A DNA stretch of 64,000 nt from Sipunculus nudus (GCA_026874595.1 CM049310.1:15850058-15914057), one strand, 5' to 3'. Positions 1 through 13,562 are shown, counted from the first letter of the stretch. Notes: generated by a model from the sequence alone, not told the origin. Numbers and translations: made by a program.

Positions 1-1060
1 TATGTCAGTGTATGAACGATATATGCGGCACAGGTTTATGTTTCTAGAACAGTGTAGTTGCTAGGTTTTGACCAGAACTTCAGCAGCTCCAACTTCAACA
101 AGCTCCAACAGTCAGTGACAAAACCATGTTTTCTTCATACTCAACATAAATATAAAGTCTTTCATTATGAAGTCTTCACTGAATCTTCAAGCCGGTTACA
201 TAAGTTTAGAATTCCATTCAAAACTAATGACAATACCATTCATGCATGTATATGGATATTTCCAGCAAGAAGTTCTGTTGGAATATTCAACATGTTCAGG
301 TATATACCTGGTGCATGCGAAGGTTCTGGCAGGTCATCGACCTTATTTCCCCGGAGCATGGCTTCAGTGCTGACCTCCCTGTATATATGATTACAGACAC
401 GTAAGACTTAAACCTGTAAAAGGACATATTACCACGAGTAATCACGCGTATGTATGTTACGACACCGAGGAAAAAGAATCAATTCGTTGGGACTATATTT
501 GGACCAGAAAGGACTTTGCCGGTGCCCTGTCGAATCAAGTTGAAAGAGTTCGCCGTAGATCAAATATTTATTTGGTTTCTGCTTCCGCGAGCATTTTGCT
601 GCAACACAAAGGCTTACGATTTAGGGTTATTCAGTTCTTACTCAAGGTCAGGACTAACGATCGTATGACAGTGATGAACCGAAAGTGTAAAGGAGATTCA
701 ATCAATTATCCAACAAAGGTCTCTATCAGATCTAATCTGTAAAAATTTTTGGCCCGTCGGTGTTTTAAGGTTAAGGTTTGGTTAGTTATCATGGTCTTAG
801 CACGTTTACTTCCTGGTCTGTGTGACAGGTTCATTAATTTTATGCTTCATAATAAACAAATTTTTCACAGCTCCATTTCACAGCCATACTGGGCACGACA
901 TTTTTATTCATATACTCATAAGTGGCGACACCCCCCCCCCCCCAAATAATATGAAGGAAAAAATATAAGGAGTACCAGTATTCCTCAGTACAGTTAGTAT
1001 ATTCTTCTGTACAGGATTGTAATACACTACCCCTTCCCCAAATCAATCCCATAAGTGCGT
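1..1060. other. Non-coding, nothing recognised
   Basis: Short ORFs on both strands lack codon structure, splice context or recognisable motifs. A C13 homopolymer sits at 931-943. Confidence 0.5.
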
Positions 1061-1074
1061 AAATAAATAAATAA

Positions 1075-1112
<38 letters not shown>

Positions 1113-1128
1113 CTTTATTTATTTATTT
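1061..1128. repeat. AT microsatellite inside a TTTA/TAAA palindrome
   Basis: AAATAAATAAATAAAG (1061-1076), then about 34 bp of AT, then the exact inverse CTTTATTTATTTATTT (1113-1128). The whole block can fold into one long hairpin. Confidence 0.85.
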
Positions 1129-1130
1129 AT

Positions 1131-1920
1131 GTAAGTTTACTATTTGGGCCCCAATGAATATTTAGCTTAGCCGCCAATGATACTACTTGATTTACCTCTC
1201 ACCCATGTCCAGTATCCCGCTCATTACAAGTGGAAGTTACGTGAGGGTGCCCTTGTGTCAAGTGAGGACAACTGTTCGAAGGGGACTTGAACCTTGAACC
1301 ATATACATGCCCGTAACCCTAACTTTAGTACCACCTCTTTCTAAGTATGTCAGATGCCAATATGGACTGCATCTTTGGAAGAAACCCAGTCGTACTGTAA
1401 TATAAGGATTGTACAGAAAGAAAAGGCAACTTAGAACAATTCAGTCAGGACTTCAGTCTGACATTTAAATATTGTATTGTATTGTATACTCATACGGCCT
1501 CGGTTAAAACTAGCCACTTCAATCCAAGAGGCTCTATATTAGATTTTACTTGATCTTATACAGGCGTATCTGATCAGGGGTTTTCCACGGGTGATAATTT
1601 CCCTGATCAGCCACGGACAACCTACACATATTCACTTACTGTGTATTTGAAACTGAAAATCCGCATGTACTCCTTACAAAATGTCCCCATGTCCTCACGA
1701 TAAAGTTCAGGTGTTTGAACGATATCATCTATCATAACATTGAATCAACAGAGCTATTTTCACACTACAGGCGTATTAAAATACCGTTTCACCAATACCG
1801 TATTCAACATACAATATTATGATACACTTAGCGTATGCACTTCAGAATAAAAAGCGTATCTGACAAGGCATTCAACTCGATGCTCTTCTCACGCTCAATG
1901 GGCACGAAGAGTGAGCTACA
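1131..1920. other. Non-coding, nothing firm
   Basis: No gene seen. The minus strand of 1272-1290 resembles a tRNA B box (GGTTCAAGTCC), but no A box or cloverleaf accompanies it. Confidence 0.4.
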
Positions 1921-2215
1921 ATGTTTAAACTGTCAGTTCTAGAATCTGCATTACGGATTTCGATTAATAACTGTAAGTTTTATAGAATCTAAATTCCGGA
2001 TCCGGATAATTTAACTGACATTTCCAGAACATGCAGTCCAGATTCGGATCACTAAACTGCCAGTTCCAGAGTCTGCATTCCGTTACCAGATCATTATACT
2101 GTCAGTTCTAGAATCTACATGCCGGACCCACATAATTAACTAATAGTTCTAGATCTGCATTCCGGATCCGGATCCTTAAACTATCAGTTCTAGACTCTGC
2201 ATGCCGGACTCAAGG
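1921..2215. repeat. Degenerate tandem repeat, period about 43 bp
   Basis: About seven units share CAGTTCTAGAATCTGCATTC followed by CGGATCCGGAT-like sequence and TTAAACT. Unit starts are near 1933, 1975, 2016, 2062, 2103, 2147 and 2186. Several units keep perfect GATCCGGATC-type palindromes. Confidence 0.85.
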
Positions 2216-5200
2216 TCGTGAGTTACAGGTCTGACCATATACATGTACAGACAGACAGACTCTGTAGAAAACATGTTGCTTTAGAGAGGGCGTGTAATTT
2301 TAAGAAAGTGAATAGACAATTGATGACAAAAAGATATGACTAACATTAACTTCTATCTTTTAATCTCTATTTGTTCATTGGTCCACAATTCCACGAAATT
2401 GGACAACAGTGCACTTCCTTATATCAAGAAAAATTATGAAACCATGCATTCACAATCTCTTCAGTTAAAATTTGATCCGTCGGATAATTTAATATATATA
2501 TGTAGTTCAATTTGAAATGCCGATGGTTAGGAAAAAGTGGCACTAGGCTGCATGTTATGTTGAGAATTAAAATTATTTTTGTCTTTCCCCGGGGATATAT
2601 ACGAGTACAATGCAGTTTGTATAGGTCCCAGTCTCAAATGAAATGATATTTCTGGCAAATAACACGTCGCAATGCACATGTTTCAATGTCACCAGAGTTC
2701 CCGGAATAATCACGGACGGAAAGAAAAATCAGAACAGGACGACAGGCCGTTCTCTTTTAACCGGAAACACGTGATCTAGCTCTCCCTGATCCATGGTCCA
2801 GAGCTTCCGTCCCGGATCCTGCCTCAGATATCTGTAATAATTAGGCCACACCATAATTATTCTACGGAATCGCCAATCTATTTTTTTTTTTTTTTTTTTT
2901 TTTTTTTGCGGGCACCTTGTCTTAGATAATGTAATCACGAGCGAATGTCCTCGCTTATGTTTCTGACTGCAGGGGGTCTCGTGTTGACTTGTGTTGTTCA
3001 TAAATTTAAAAAAAAATGCCCGTCAGGTCCTTACTATTCATTTTCTCTGAGTACGGGGACAGTTAGCTTTATGCAGGCTTTATACATTTTACAGAGTTTT
3101 ATTTTGTGGAGTTCCAGTGAATATTTTAAATGCCATCTTTGCCATTATTTAGTGAAAAGAGTTAACATAGAAAAACCTGATAAGTAGCGTAACGTGTGTC
3201 ATTGTAAATGATGGATACATATAACAATTTGCGTGTCACAAGTGCCAGATGAGTGAATTTAACAAACTTCATATAACACATATTGGTTTTATTATTTTAA
3301 ATACCTAAAAATAATAGTAGTTCCTCGTGTATGTAATGCTATTATTAAGCCATATGGATTTCAGGTTTCCCCTTTTTAGGGATAATTAAGAAGCCTTAAA
3401 GCCAGGATTCACCTAACTTTTCTGTAGAATTTTAGTGGTTTTGGCCTACTCTGCGAACATATTAATTAACTGTAGGTGACTCCTGTCAAGAAAAGCTCTT
3501 ATAACGCCTCTGTGATACATAAGCTTGCTTATCTACAGGTTTTAGTAAACATGCATTAGCCAATGTTGACAATAAGAAAAAAAAATGTAAGCTGAGGAGG
3601 TAGGTTGCCTATGTGCTGAAATTGAAAGTCACTAATTAAAAAACGCCCTTTGCTCTCTGGATCGTCTGATGTCTTGTTGAATATGTTTGCATTATTTTGG
3701 CGGGTACCCCACGTTATGAACAAGTGGATATTAACAAAAAGCACAGCTTGTGTGTGGTGGGATCGGCGTTTTCTGGCCTTATTTTAATGAAAGGTTTAAG
3801 GAATTATCTTAAGTTCATAAACGTCAGATACCGGAAAAAGTCCCTTTAACCTTGAATATAACATAAAAGTGAATCTGTGAGCTGTATAATATTTTGACAA
3901 TATTGCCATGGTAGCTCTGTCAGGAATCGAGTAAATAACCTTAAGCTTTGAACAACAAGGACGTTTCCACCAGTGTACGTCCTGTCCTTCACACCTTATG
4001 TAGTGGTCAAGTTCTCATTCAAAACCGATTCCACTCACTGCTCGGAAACCAAGTTTGCAGTGTTTCACCGCGATACCGGTGTCCAAGAATATTCTGACCC
4101 ATCAATAATGCTGTTTTCAAACTTGATCGCCAAATTAAAAATTTGGTCGCCCTCATAGGTCGGAATATTATGTGTTATTTCATGTAACGAGTTTGAATGA
4201 ACGAGACGCACCACTGCATACCCCTCAAATTTATGTAATTATCTTTTCTTCAGTTGTTCAATCTAAATAAATTATCATTATTATTGATGTAAATGTGGTC
4301 ACTAATTTCCATTTATCTATTAAAAAGGGCTTCTTTATTGGGCAGATTATTTCTGAAACCACATCTGCAAACCTGGAAACTAATACGTATTAGCAGTTAG
4401 AGGAGCATTCTGTACTGCGAAATTTTCCAATGAACTGTATCAGTATTACACCAGCAGCTTTAAAATCCAACCGCTGAATGTGTGGGCTCAATCAAATAAT
4501 AATAATAACCCTGCCACCAGAGTGCTATAAAATGAAAATAAGCTTCGTGCTTCGCAGAATAATTAGGATTGATACGAGGCTATTAACCGTGTTACCCGAC
4601 CATAAACGTATTACCATCACCGCATACAGCACCAAACACTGTACCGACCTGAAAGTGGCACAAAGTCAAACGCTCTTAAGGAATCAAGCATTGATCGACT
4701 GAGTCAAGGCGGCCCCTGTAAGGGCATGCTTTTTAGAAGATCTCAGAACCACACACTTCTCCTATTATATGACAATGAAACTTTTGGATGGTGTTCTTCA
4801 TGTTGACATTAAGCGTAGCCCAAAGCTCCCCAAAAAGAAAAAGCAATAAAAATATTTAGCGTCCAATTTAAGTTTTCGTTTGCATTTATTCATTTATACA
4901 AAACTTGTGTTTATATGTGTAAAACAGTCGAAGTAGCAGTCGAAAGGCCGCTACACCTGAGGTTCGAAGCGGCTTTACTAGGTAATGATGTTATCAAAGT
5001 TTTGCAGAAATTGTAAGGTTTATATATATATTATATATACATACATATACGTACAGTTTATAAATAAATAAAGTTAGTACATTTTCTTTTATATATGATA
5101 CATTTGAAATGCCCTTTGCTTGTCCATCAGCATTTTAATTGTAAACACAGTATTATTAAGTTCACATTGTTTTCCTTGGACTCCACAGATGGGCGACTTA

Positions 5201-5803
5201 TTCCGGAAGACGCCGGTTTTGTTCATGATTCCTGCCATAACCAGCGTTCCCGGGATGCAGTACATCAGGTATTCACGGATTTTGGGTACGGAGGTGAGAT
5301 ACCTTTCAGGTGTACATCAGCCTGTCGACTGGGCTCTGGCCTGACGTAAAAGCGGCTGTACCTTGTTACTGACCAGTGACCTTTGACCCCAAGGGAAGGA
5401 AATGTTCTGGCATCACACACCACGAAGTACCGCTGTCCAGACATAAAACGATCCGCCTGAGAGCGGCACCACCCATCACATGGGACACGTCAGATTAAGT
5501 TCATGCCCGTTGCTTACCTAATACCCCTTGACCTCTATGACCCACACGCTTCTCTCTCCTGTCTTGATGCTGTTAGCTATCACCTGGGAAGACAGCTTGA
5601 GCCCTGCCAGTTGTTTCCTCTGAGTCAATTAAGAGTTCTAAGGTAACCTTAGTGAGCATGGATTGGTCATCAGCGACTCAGTGGATACAAAGCTCGCAGT
5701 TGAAATGATACTACAACTGCCGGGACTATAATTATCACGTCAGGAAGAATAACCAGACTAAGGTAAAATATGTCCGACACCTCTGTACAACGCCTGACTC
5801 TAG
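2216..5803. other. Non-coding, mostly unrecognised
   Basis: A T27 homopolymer lies at 2881-2907. ORFs are short and unconvincing. One stretch at 5189-5293 has exon-like borders and is described as a finding. Otherwise nothing is seen. Confidence 0.4.
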
Positions 5804-5847
5804 CTCTGTCTGGCTGTCTGTCTCATTCTCTGTCTGTCTGTCTGTCA

Positions 5848-5882
<35 letters not shown>

Positions 5883-5927
5883 ATATATACACGTAAGCAT
5901 AGAGAGACGGGGGGGGGGGGGGGGGGG
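5804..5927. repeat. (TCTG)n microsatellite followed by G19
   Basis: A TCTG/CTGT tetranucleotide run ends at 5880, and a G19 homopolymer spans 5909-5927 with further G-rich sequence to 5934. Confidence 0.95.
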
Positions 5928-7441
5928 AGGGGGAGTCAATTCAGATTTTTTTTATTAAAATTAAATTCAGTATTTTATGACATTATTGTTTGGAAAAATA
6001 CCAATGTCAGTTCATTTTATTTTTATCGAGTTCAAATTCAATTCACAATTCAAGAAATTCCAATCTGTACATAACAAAATAACTCATTTGTAAATGTACT
6101 GATGCATTAATTTTAAGCTTTTAAAAGACATTTAAGCATATATTTCTGATGCTTTCAAATTGGAATATAATCATTAATCATTAACATCACATTAAAGAAA
6201 ATATATATAGTTTATAGTCGCTTTTAGATGGTATATTAGTTCATCACGTCAATATAGCTCAATTCACCGTGGCCTGTAGACTTCAGTTCAAATTCAATTC
6301 CAATTTATTCCACTTTTATTTTTAACAAATCAGTTCAAATACATGCAATTCATATAATTCTCTTCTCAATTCCAATACTTCAGGGATGACCCTAGGTCTG
6401 CACAAAAAAAATGTATATTTCTTTCTCTTTGAAACGTGTACACGACCAGGGAATTTTGTTTGATGATTCCGTACCCTGGTGGAGAGACAAGAAAAGCAGG
6501 TTTAATATCGGATCAAACATCTTTGTTATGAGCTGCCTTTTAAAGAAAATCATATATAAGTACGTTAAGGTTTGTCTCTGTCCCTTGTGCATGTCATAAC
6601 AGCCTTATCAGACAAGGCTATTATTTATGTAACTTAGACCACTGATATTATCGCTGTATGGAGTTAAAGTATACAGCTTTAATTCAGCATAAAGATAAGC
6701 CATCTCGAGGTGGCCAGCCCGTGATTATAGAGTTCAAGAGCGCACGGTCTCTCTTTGCAGCAACCTTGAATCTAAATTATTGAAATTAAATATATCTTCC
6801 CCTGCATAGGCATGTATCTATTCATATACAGTTCGCATTATGAACTACCTTGTCAAAGACTGCGCTTTCATGAGACATTCAAGTGTACCGATAATCTTGG
6901 GCTGCAATTGCGAAATCAGAAAAACCTTGTCAAATGCAGTGCTGTCTTTTCATAAGATAATCGCATATATGTAATACGTCCATGCTGAGCATTCACATGA
7001 CAAAAGTCAATCTCGTACCCGATGTTCATTCCATCCAATATACTGAAGATCGATTAATATACACCTTCCTTTGGGTGTGCATCTATTCATGTATATACTA
7101 TTTTTAATTAAGAAGCACATGGGTTTCCTGGCATAATTTCCTCGGCTGATTAAACCCAGGTGTCAAGATAATTGACTTAAACCATCATAGACTTCTCTCT
7201 TGAAACCTTTCACAAGCACGGGTTAAAAGTCAGGCAAGTTGTGGACTTTAGGGAATGTAAATATTAACCACGGACAAGTCTATGTCTATACCTAGACAGA
7301 TGTATAAAATGATAGATATGAACAATATAAATACAATCATGATCATGCGAATATAAACAGTTAAATGGATTGTTAATTAGGAATACCTAAGTTGCTTTAT
7401 GATATAGTTATAGGTTCAGAGACAGAATCTCTGTTGTTAAT

Positions 7442-7476
<35 letters not shown>

Positions 7477-8660
7477 TAAAAATAAAAATAATAGTTATTA
7501 TTGGTAGTAGTATTAACAGTAATAATTGTAGCATGAGTTCCTCTACAGCTGTTAGTATCTATTACTACTTCAACTGCTTCTGCTTTTACAAAATACGGAA
7601 GTGAACATGAACGTAGCACAAACTAGTGTTGCTACATGTCGAAATGTCCAGTTCATGCACAATTATTCCCATCAACGTTCAAACAGTTCGTATTCAGCTG
7701 TCTTATAATGTTTATACTTTCACTATGTTTTTTTTAATCTCGGACATCTTATTCGCTTTTTATGTATTTGTTTTCTTTACCAGTATGTGATGATATTTCG
7801 TTAAGTTATCCCGGAGCTGAATCATACACGGGGAAGCCAACACAAGAGTGATTCCGGCAATTACTTATCAGCCACCAACCATAATCATTTCTTTGGCCAA
7901 TGTTAACGTTCCTACATGATCATTACGGTTCATCACGTGCGAGATGCCAGTTCAGACACACCAGGGTATGTAACAGAGATAACCAGCCGCGATGGGTTTG
8001 AAACCCTGCCGGATATATGTCTAACCGCGGAGCTAATAACAAAGAAAATTTCAGAGTATGCCCCTACATCGCCTAATAAGAAAGAACGTGCCAGTCTAAA
8101 AAATAGACCGGTACCTTGATGAAAAACTTTGATCTTTTGCGAGATATCAGCTTGGAACACTGGGGAATGTTACCTGTATCACCAGCTCTGATAGGTGAGG
8201 ACCCTCTTGGTTATGTCTAACTTCAATAAAGAAGCTTTCCTTAGTGCAAACACCACAACATTTGAAATTGGATCAGTGTAAAAACATGGATTGATACCTT
8301 GCTTTTACATATATCAGATGTCGTTTCTACTCAAAACGAACCTCTTCCAGTTAAGCAGTGTGGGCCGCCAGGACTACTTATCTAAACTGTCAAACTTGAA
8401 AATCGAAATTTGTCCCATTTCCAGGAAACACATTCTGTTTACAGTTCACGTGCGTATGCTTAAAAAATATAACTTATTCCTTGAAGTCCTTACCACTGAA
8501 ACACCCATGTATATATTTAATATGCCTTGAAAAAATTCTTATACAACTTATTTGAACGGACTACATTACGCTCTTTACTACATTTATACCAACGGAGCTG
8601 GTGTACTTAGAAGTCCCGGTGCATTTTTGGTGGCAGATTTTGAAGCCCAAAGGCCCTGCG

Positions 8661-8663
<3 letters not shown>
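5928..8663. other. AT-rich non-coding DNA with AATTCAATTC patches and an AAT microsatellite
   Basis: Two related patches rich in CAATTC (about 6000-6060 and 6275-6375) look like copies of one simple or dispersed repeat. An (AAT)n run followed by AAAAAT units lies at 7438-7492. No gene was recognised. Confidence 0.5.

Positions 8664-8748
<85 letters not shown>
8664..8748. repeat. Compound (AT)n-(GA)n microsatellite
   Basis: About 35 bp of AT run directly into about 50 bp of GA. The ORFs crossing it on both strands are low-complexity artefacts. Confidence 0.97.
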
Positions 8749-9387
8749 ATTGGCCTTCTTAGGTTCATCACGTGCAAGAATTCTCTTCTTGGCAGCTGAG
8801 TTAATCAGGCGTAACAGGTGATATACCAACTCGGATCAGATGATGCATGTACCAAAAGAACTTTAAATAAGAAGGGCTAAGGGGGAAAGTTCAAAGGGAA
8901 AACAATTTGGGCGTGTACTCTGGCTCTTATTCAAAAGTCACTATTGGCCTCGACCCATTTCACCTTTGGCACAGTATGACGATTCTGTAACAAGTTTCAG
9001 TGGAACAAACTAGGGTTCATTTGAAAAAAAAAGAGCTTGTAGCAACTGTTTAAATTTAAAAATGCATTAAGTAGGGATAAAAGTAAACTACAGCTGCTGG
9101 CTCCAAGTCTTCAAAGGAAATATAAAGCAATAGAAGATGTTATAAATATTATTATGATATCGTATATAATGCGCGAATTATACGTGTTTTCTGGGGTTAC
9201 AACTGTGTAAGATCATCACATAAACTGGATTTGGCTTGACTTGGTTGCTTAAACAAACACATTACACTAGAAATAATAAAATAAAAAATTGTGTATAAAA
9301 AAATACATGTAAAAAAATTGACTAGGTTATTGTGCTGCAAGTGATATATTTAATTGCCGAACGGCCGACGCGTATGTACTAGTTTGA
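8749..9387. other. Non-coding, nothing recognised
   Basis: AT-rich sequence without supported features. Confidence 0.4.
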
Positions 9388-9961
9388 TTTTTTTTTTTTT
9401 TTTTTTGTAGTTGCCTGATAGCAACCTATAGCGGACCCCCGATTTCATTTTTTAAACAAAAAGTTCGCCGGATGACTATGGTCCTCTATAATATCGTTTG
9501 CTTTCTTCAACAATCTTGTTTGAGATATGGAATCAACAGTGGGTAAGGGAACCCCAGTGATGCTCCCAGCTGCTCTAACTACCCTCGAAAGACGGTTCCT
9601 TTCCTCGATATTGATACTACCTCCCAATTCAGTGACTGACAACGTCAGGACAACCCTCAATTACCGCCCGGTAAAACTTTAATAGGAATGGTTGGCTAAG
9701 CCCGAAATCTTTTAGGTTCGTTAGAAAGAATAAACGTTGTTGTCCCTTCTTTACGCATTAATTAACATTTTCGGCCCATTTCAAATCAGAAAAAATATAA
9801 ATTTCTAAAAAATTAAAACAGTCAACGATTTCAACCTCGGAGCCGTCAATTCCTAAGGGTAATATTTCAGTTTTCTGCGGTCTAAAGTCAATAATCATCT
9901 CCTTAGTTTTCAAGTCGCTGATCCAGTTTTTGCAGGAGACCGGGGGGGGGGGGGGGGTCAA
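9388..9961 (-). pseudogene. Non-LTR retrotransposon (LINE) reverse transcriptase fragment, decayed
   Basis: Read on the minus strand, the frames give the end of a LINE reverse transcriptase domain. First comes CKNWISDLKTKEMIIDFRP, then GSEVEIVDCFNFLEIYIFSD. After a stop and frame change come GLSQPFLLKFYRAVIE and, in another frame, RLSRVVRAAGSITGVPLP with KKANDIIEDHSHPANFLF. These follow the order of the KTKE(M)-DF, VE-V-FK-LG, FY-IES and RVV-A-ITG-LP...SHP blocks in CR1/jockey/RTE-type LINE polymerases. The catalytic YADD region is missing. The reading frame is broken by at least one stop and two shifts. The piece ends in a T19 on the plus strand (9388-9406), which is the poly(A) tail of the insert. 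Dead 5'-truncated copy with an internal loss near the 3' end. Confidence 0.85.
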
Positions 9962-11569
9962 CGGGTGTCATTGGGTGATTATTCCGAGCAATTTACCTGT
10001 CATAGTTTAAAATTGGTCTAAAAAAGGTTGGTAGTTTGGAGCGCCCGTTTTCTTTACATTTCGAAGCATGTACTTAGCATATTTTTTCCAAGGTTGTGAA
10101 TATACACGTTTAAAGTATACCGTTAATGTTACTTACCATACATTAATAACAAAGGTAATTACAAAAGACAATACTAACCATTTATTAAAACCATGTGTAT
10201 AGGACGCAGCATTGTTCAAGATGCATTTGATGCATTTAAACTAAATCACAACTACACAGGGTCAGTATCCAGCGACACTTGGATACACATGATTATACAT
10301 CGACTATATTGCCTTCCCGTGCATTGTAAAACCATGAAACAGACCTTTCTTGTAAGCACCTTTATTTAAGAAGCCGTGATTAGCTATAAACTTCATATAT
10401 AATAGAACACTATTACGATGATCTAGTGTCAATTAATGCAATGACGCTGACGCATTAAGATTAACAAAGGAACAATGGCTCCTACAGTCACGATTTCTAT
10501 TATAACACAAAGGCTTTTTTATTATTTCTTATTTTTAGTAAGTTACCAGAGGGGATGGCATTCCATCGTTAAATATGAATTGTAATTAATCTTAAAAGTG
10601 ATTATTTTTTAGTTCCTATGCAGGACAAAAAAAAGGGGGAGCAAAATGGAGACGTTCCTAACGGAGAAAGTTTTCTAACCGGTTTCCTATATTGATATAT
10701 TGATTCTTATTATGGGTATTTTAAGGCTGTATATGTTTTAAAGATAATTTATAGTTTTTCTTTCGCTCAAGCTATTTCGCTTAAGCGCATGTTATTGGAG
10801 CGCGTGTTATTGAAGCGCCACCGTGCGGGGTTTGCTGGTTTTGGCGCAGAGCGCTCACCAGGATTAAGCCCAGAGCGGTAGCCGCCGATGTCGAGACCAG
10901 TTATACCTGAAACTGAAGAATAAACATGCCAAGAGCTGAGGTGAGCTGATAACAGCAGGTGGGATGGTGCTTCTGGCAGACCGGGAGCTGTGATTACGAC
11001 AGCTGCGCCTCTTCACGGCTTGTGGCATCTGCTCAAGGCAGTGTGTAGGGGGGGGGGGGGGGGGGGGTTATCATGCGCGTGATGACAAGACAAAACTAAC
11101 GAACGTGGTGAAATCACCAGCGGCGGACTGTTAGGGCCAAGTGTTGTCAACAAACATCAACCTGGTCAGTCTTGCGGGGATTGTAGTTATTATATGCGGC
11201 CAGTTCCTGCATGGATACCGCGGGTGTTCCCTGTATTTTACTACGTATGTCTGCGTTATATCCTTGTCCTTATTTTCATATGCTTAACGTATGATGGCCC
11301 TAAACATGATTATATCATAACACCCATGGATAACTGGAAATTTAAAAAATCGCTTAACGTAATGGTAGCTTATTGACGTATTATAATTTAGTAATTTTGA
11401 AATTTAGAAAATTTTGGATGAATTAAAGGGACATAATCAGGAGCAATATTATGCCTGTTCTTTCACACTATCAGTTCAGTTTTGCTTTATACAAAAGTAC
11501 CCAGCAAAACCATCCCAGCACACAGTCTAATTACCTCGCATACGGCTGTTTAACACCTTGATACGGCTC
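9962..11569. other. Non-coding with a GC-rich patch and a G20 run
   Basis: The stretch 10790-10990 is clearly more GC-rich than its surroundings (GAGCGCGTG, GAAGCGCCACC, GGCGCAGAGCGCTC) and may be regulatory. A G20 homopolymer is at 11048-11067. No gene was recognised. Confidence 0.4.
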
Positions 11570-11850
11570 TGCGTGTTTGTAAACACAGTCCACGTGTGTC
11601 TGTTTACCATAACAAGGCCGCGTGACCGGAGGTCCGATTGTGAGTCACAATACGCGATGTTTTAGCTAGAGGGAACAAGTATTACATGTTATTGGGCCAA
11701 GTAAGTCAGGGCATCTCCTGATTGACACATGTTGTAGCTCCGAGATGCACAAGGTCCCACGCGCTGTGTTTATGTTGACATCTGTGATCGCGCCCGGTCC
11801 ACTGTTTTTAGCACTCGTTTACAGGACTAAGCAAACGGTTTCAAGGCAGT
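11570..11850 (+). repeat. Dispersed repeat, partial copy of the 45-kb palindrome arm
   Basis: Shares CTGTTTACYATAACAAGGCC and GCGTGACC with 45520-45550, then, after a diverged middle, TGATCGCGCCC and TGTTTACAGGA...AGCAAACG with 45700-45755, in the same order and orientation. The homology shows that the arm sequence is a dispersed family and not unique DNA. Confidence 0.75.
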
Positions 11851-13385
11851 TTTCTGGCAGGTACAAATTGCTTTAAAAGGGAAGAAGCTATTTTTCATGT
11901 TAATTCAACATGCTTTACAGGTAATTGGGCCCTTTTAAGCAACATATGACATGCACCAGCCGATCAAATAATGGCAGTTAAAGCTAAATAAGTGCAGATA
12001 ATAACGTGACATGATGATGGCACTGCCTTTTGAATGAAGATGATGTTAACCATTCGATAAGAATGATTAAGCCTTCTTGATTTTTTTATTGGTACGGGGC
12101 TAACAATAAATAAGAAGTCATACATCAGAACGAATCTCTTAAGATCTATTGAAATGTCACCATTTTTCCTAAGGATATTGGCCCCGCACTGCCTTGTCCT
12201 GGTATGCAGACAGGAAAATATAGCGTGATTTAAATTAGATTTCATTATTGGATTTCATGATACCTCGATAAAAAAAATATCATTTATATGTACTGGGATT
12301 TTTTAAATCAGTTGTTCGTGATAAAGCTCCCAATTTATTTTCCAAGAAAAATATAGAGAGAGATAAATGGTAAAGCAGTGAAATAAATATTACCCAATTG
12401 CCCAAATGGATATTGGATACATGTCTTTTTGTTACAGTCAAATATCTACAGTAGTGGTAGTCTATAAGATCACATTTTAAGGAATTTTATTGAAAATATT
12501 GATCTTATATATCAGTCATATTAACTAAAATATATCTGAATAAATCTTAAAATTCCACTAATGGAATTAACATATTACTATAAAATTTATTCCAATAAAA
12601 GTCTTTATCACGCGGGATAAATGCACGTAATCACAGAAACCTCTCATGAGAACAAGAAAACGATTTTCAGCTATGTTCCTTCCAATCCTAGTAAAATTAG
12701 CTCGGCTCAGTAAACCAGACCTAGACGTCACAATCCTGGTGAAAAATTAACTGCTCTTATTAATATATATGGTTGGGTCTCCCGGTTGCTAGGATACTGC
12801 ATATCCGGAAACTTTAAGAAAATGTCAAGACCAGAGAACAGAGATTGGTCTTTGTTAACCTGGCGAAGTGTAAATTCGTACAGAAACGGGTAAGGACATT
12901 CGAATCAGGCCTTCCATGGGTATTACTTGGCTCGAATTCAAGTGTCTGTTAGCGTGACGTCATTGAAATTAAAATAATTAATGAAAATGTTACCTATTTT
13001 CGCAGTATGGCCAAGGAAAAGTGATTTGACATGTAAAGTTGTGTGACTTATGAAAGGAAACTCTGGTAAATTAATGTGAAAACTCACATGATTCATATTG
13101 ATCAAGATATAGAATAATTCTTGGGCACATTGAACCATTGCTTAAATGTCTTAACATGCAGCTGACATGAGTACCGAAGTCCAAAATCACTTTTACCTGA
13201 AACAATGAGTCCAAAACGCTGCAAAATAACGCATGCATGGGTATATCATTTCAATTAAGACGCGATGACCTGTCTATTGTAAAGGTTGTTATAAGTTGCT
13301 AAAAACATTCTTGTCATGTTTAGTAAATGTAAAGGAAATGTTGCATAAAGTGATTCATTCTTTTAAAGTATATTATATATATATA
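11851..13385. other. Non-coding, nothing recognised
   Basis: AT-rich sequence with short unsupported ORFs only. Confidence 0.4.
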
Positions 13386-13558
13386 GAGTAAAACCTCGCC
13401 TAACGACTACCTCGGTACAGCGACATCCTCAAAATAACGACGACTTGTTCACGGTCCCGATTCGTTTTTGCTCTCTATGTCAGACCTCGCTTAGACAACC
13501 ACCTGTACCCTGTGACCACTTTATCAAGGTCCAGATGACGTCGTAATTCCAAAGTTTT

Positions 13559-13562
<4 letters not shown>
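13386..13562. mobile_element. pogo-like MITE, copy 1 (177 bp)
   Basis: The left end is GAGTAAAACCTCGCC and the right end, read inward, is CAATAAAACTTTGG; both abut TA. The interior carries CTCAAAATAACGAC, CACGGTCCC and GACCTCGCTTAGACAACC, all shared with the copy at 23.3 kb. It is non-coding, and its right flank is a (TA)n run of about 50 bp. Confidence 0.78.

Noticed and set aside
1272-1300. B-box-like GGTTCAAGTCC on the minus strand
   Set aside because: No A box at the right distance and no tRNA fold.
4930-4980. GCCGCT...GGTTCGAAGCGGC hairpin resembling a tRNA T arm
   Set aside because: No acceptor, D or anticodon stems around it.
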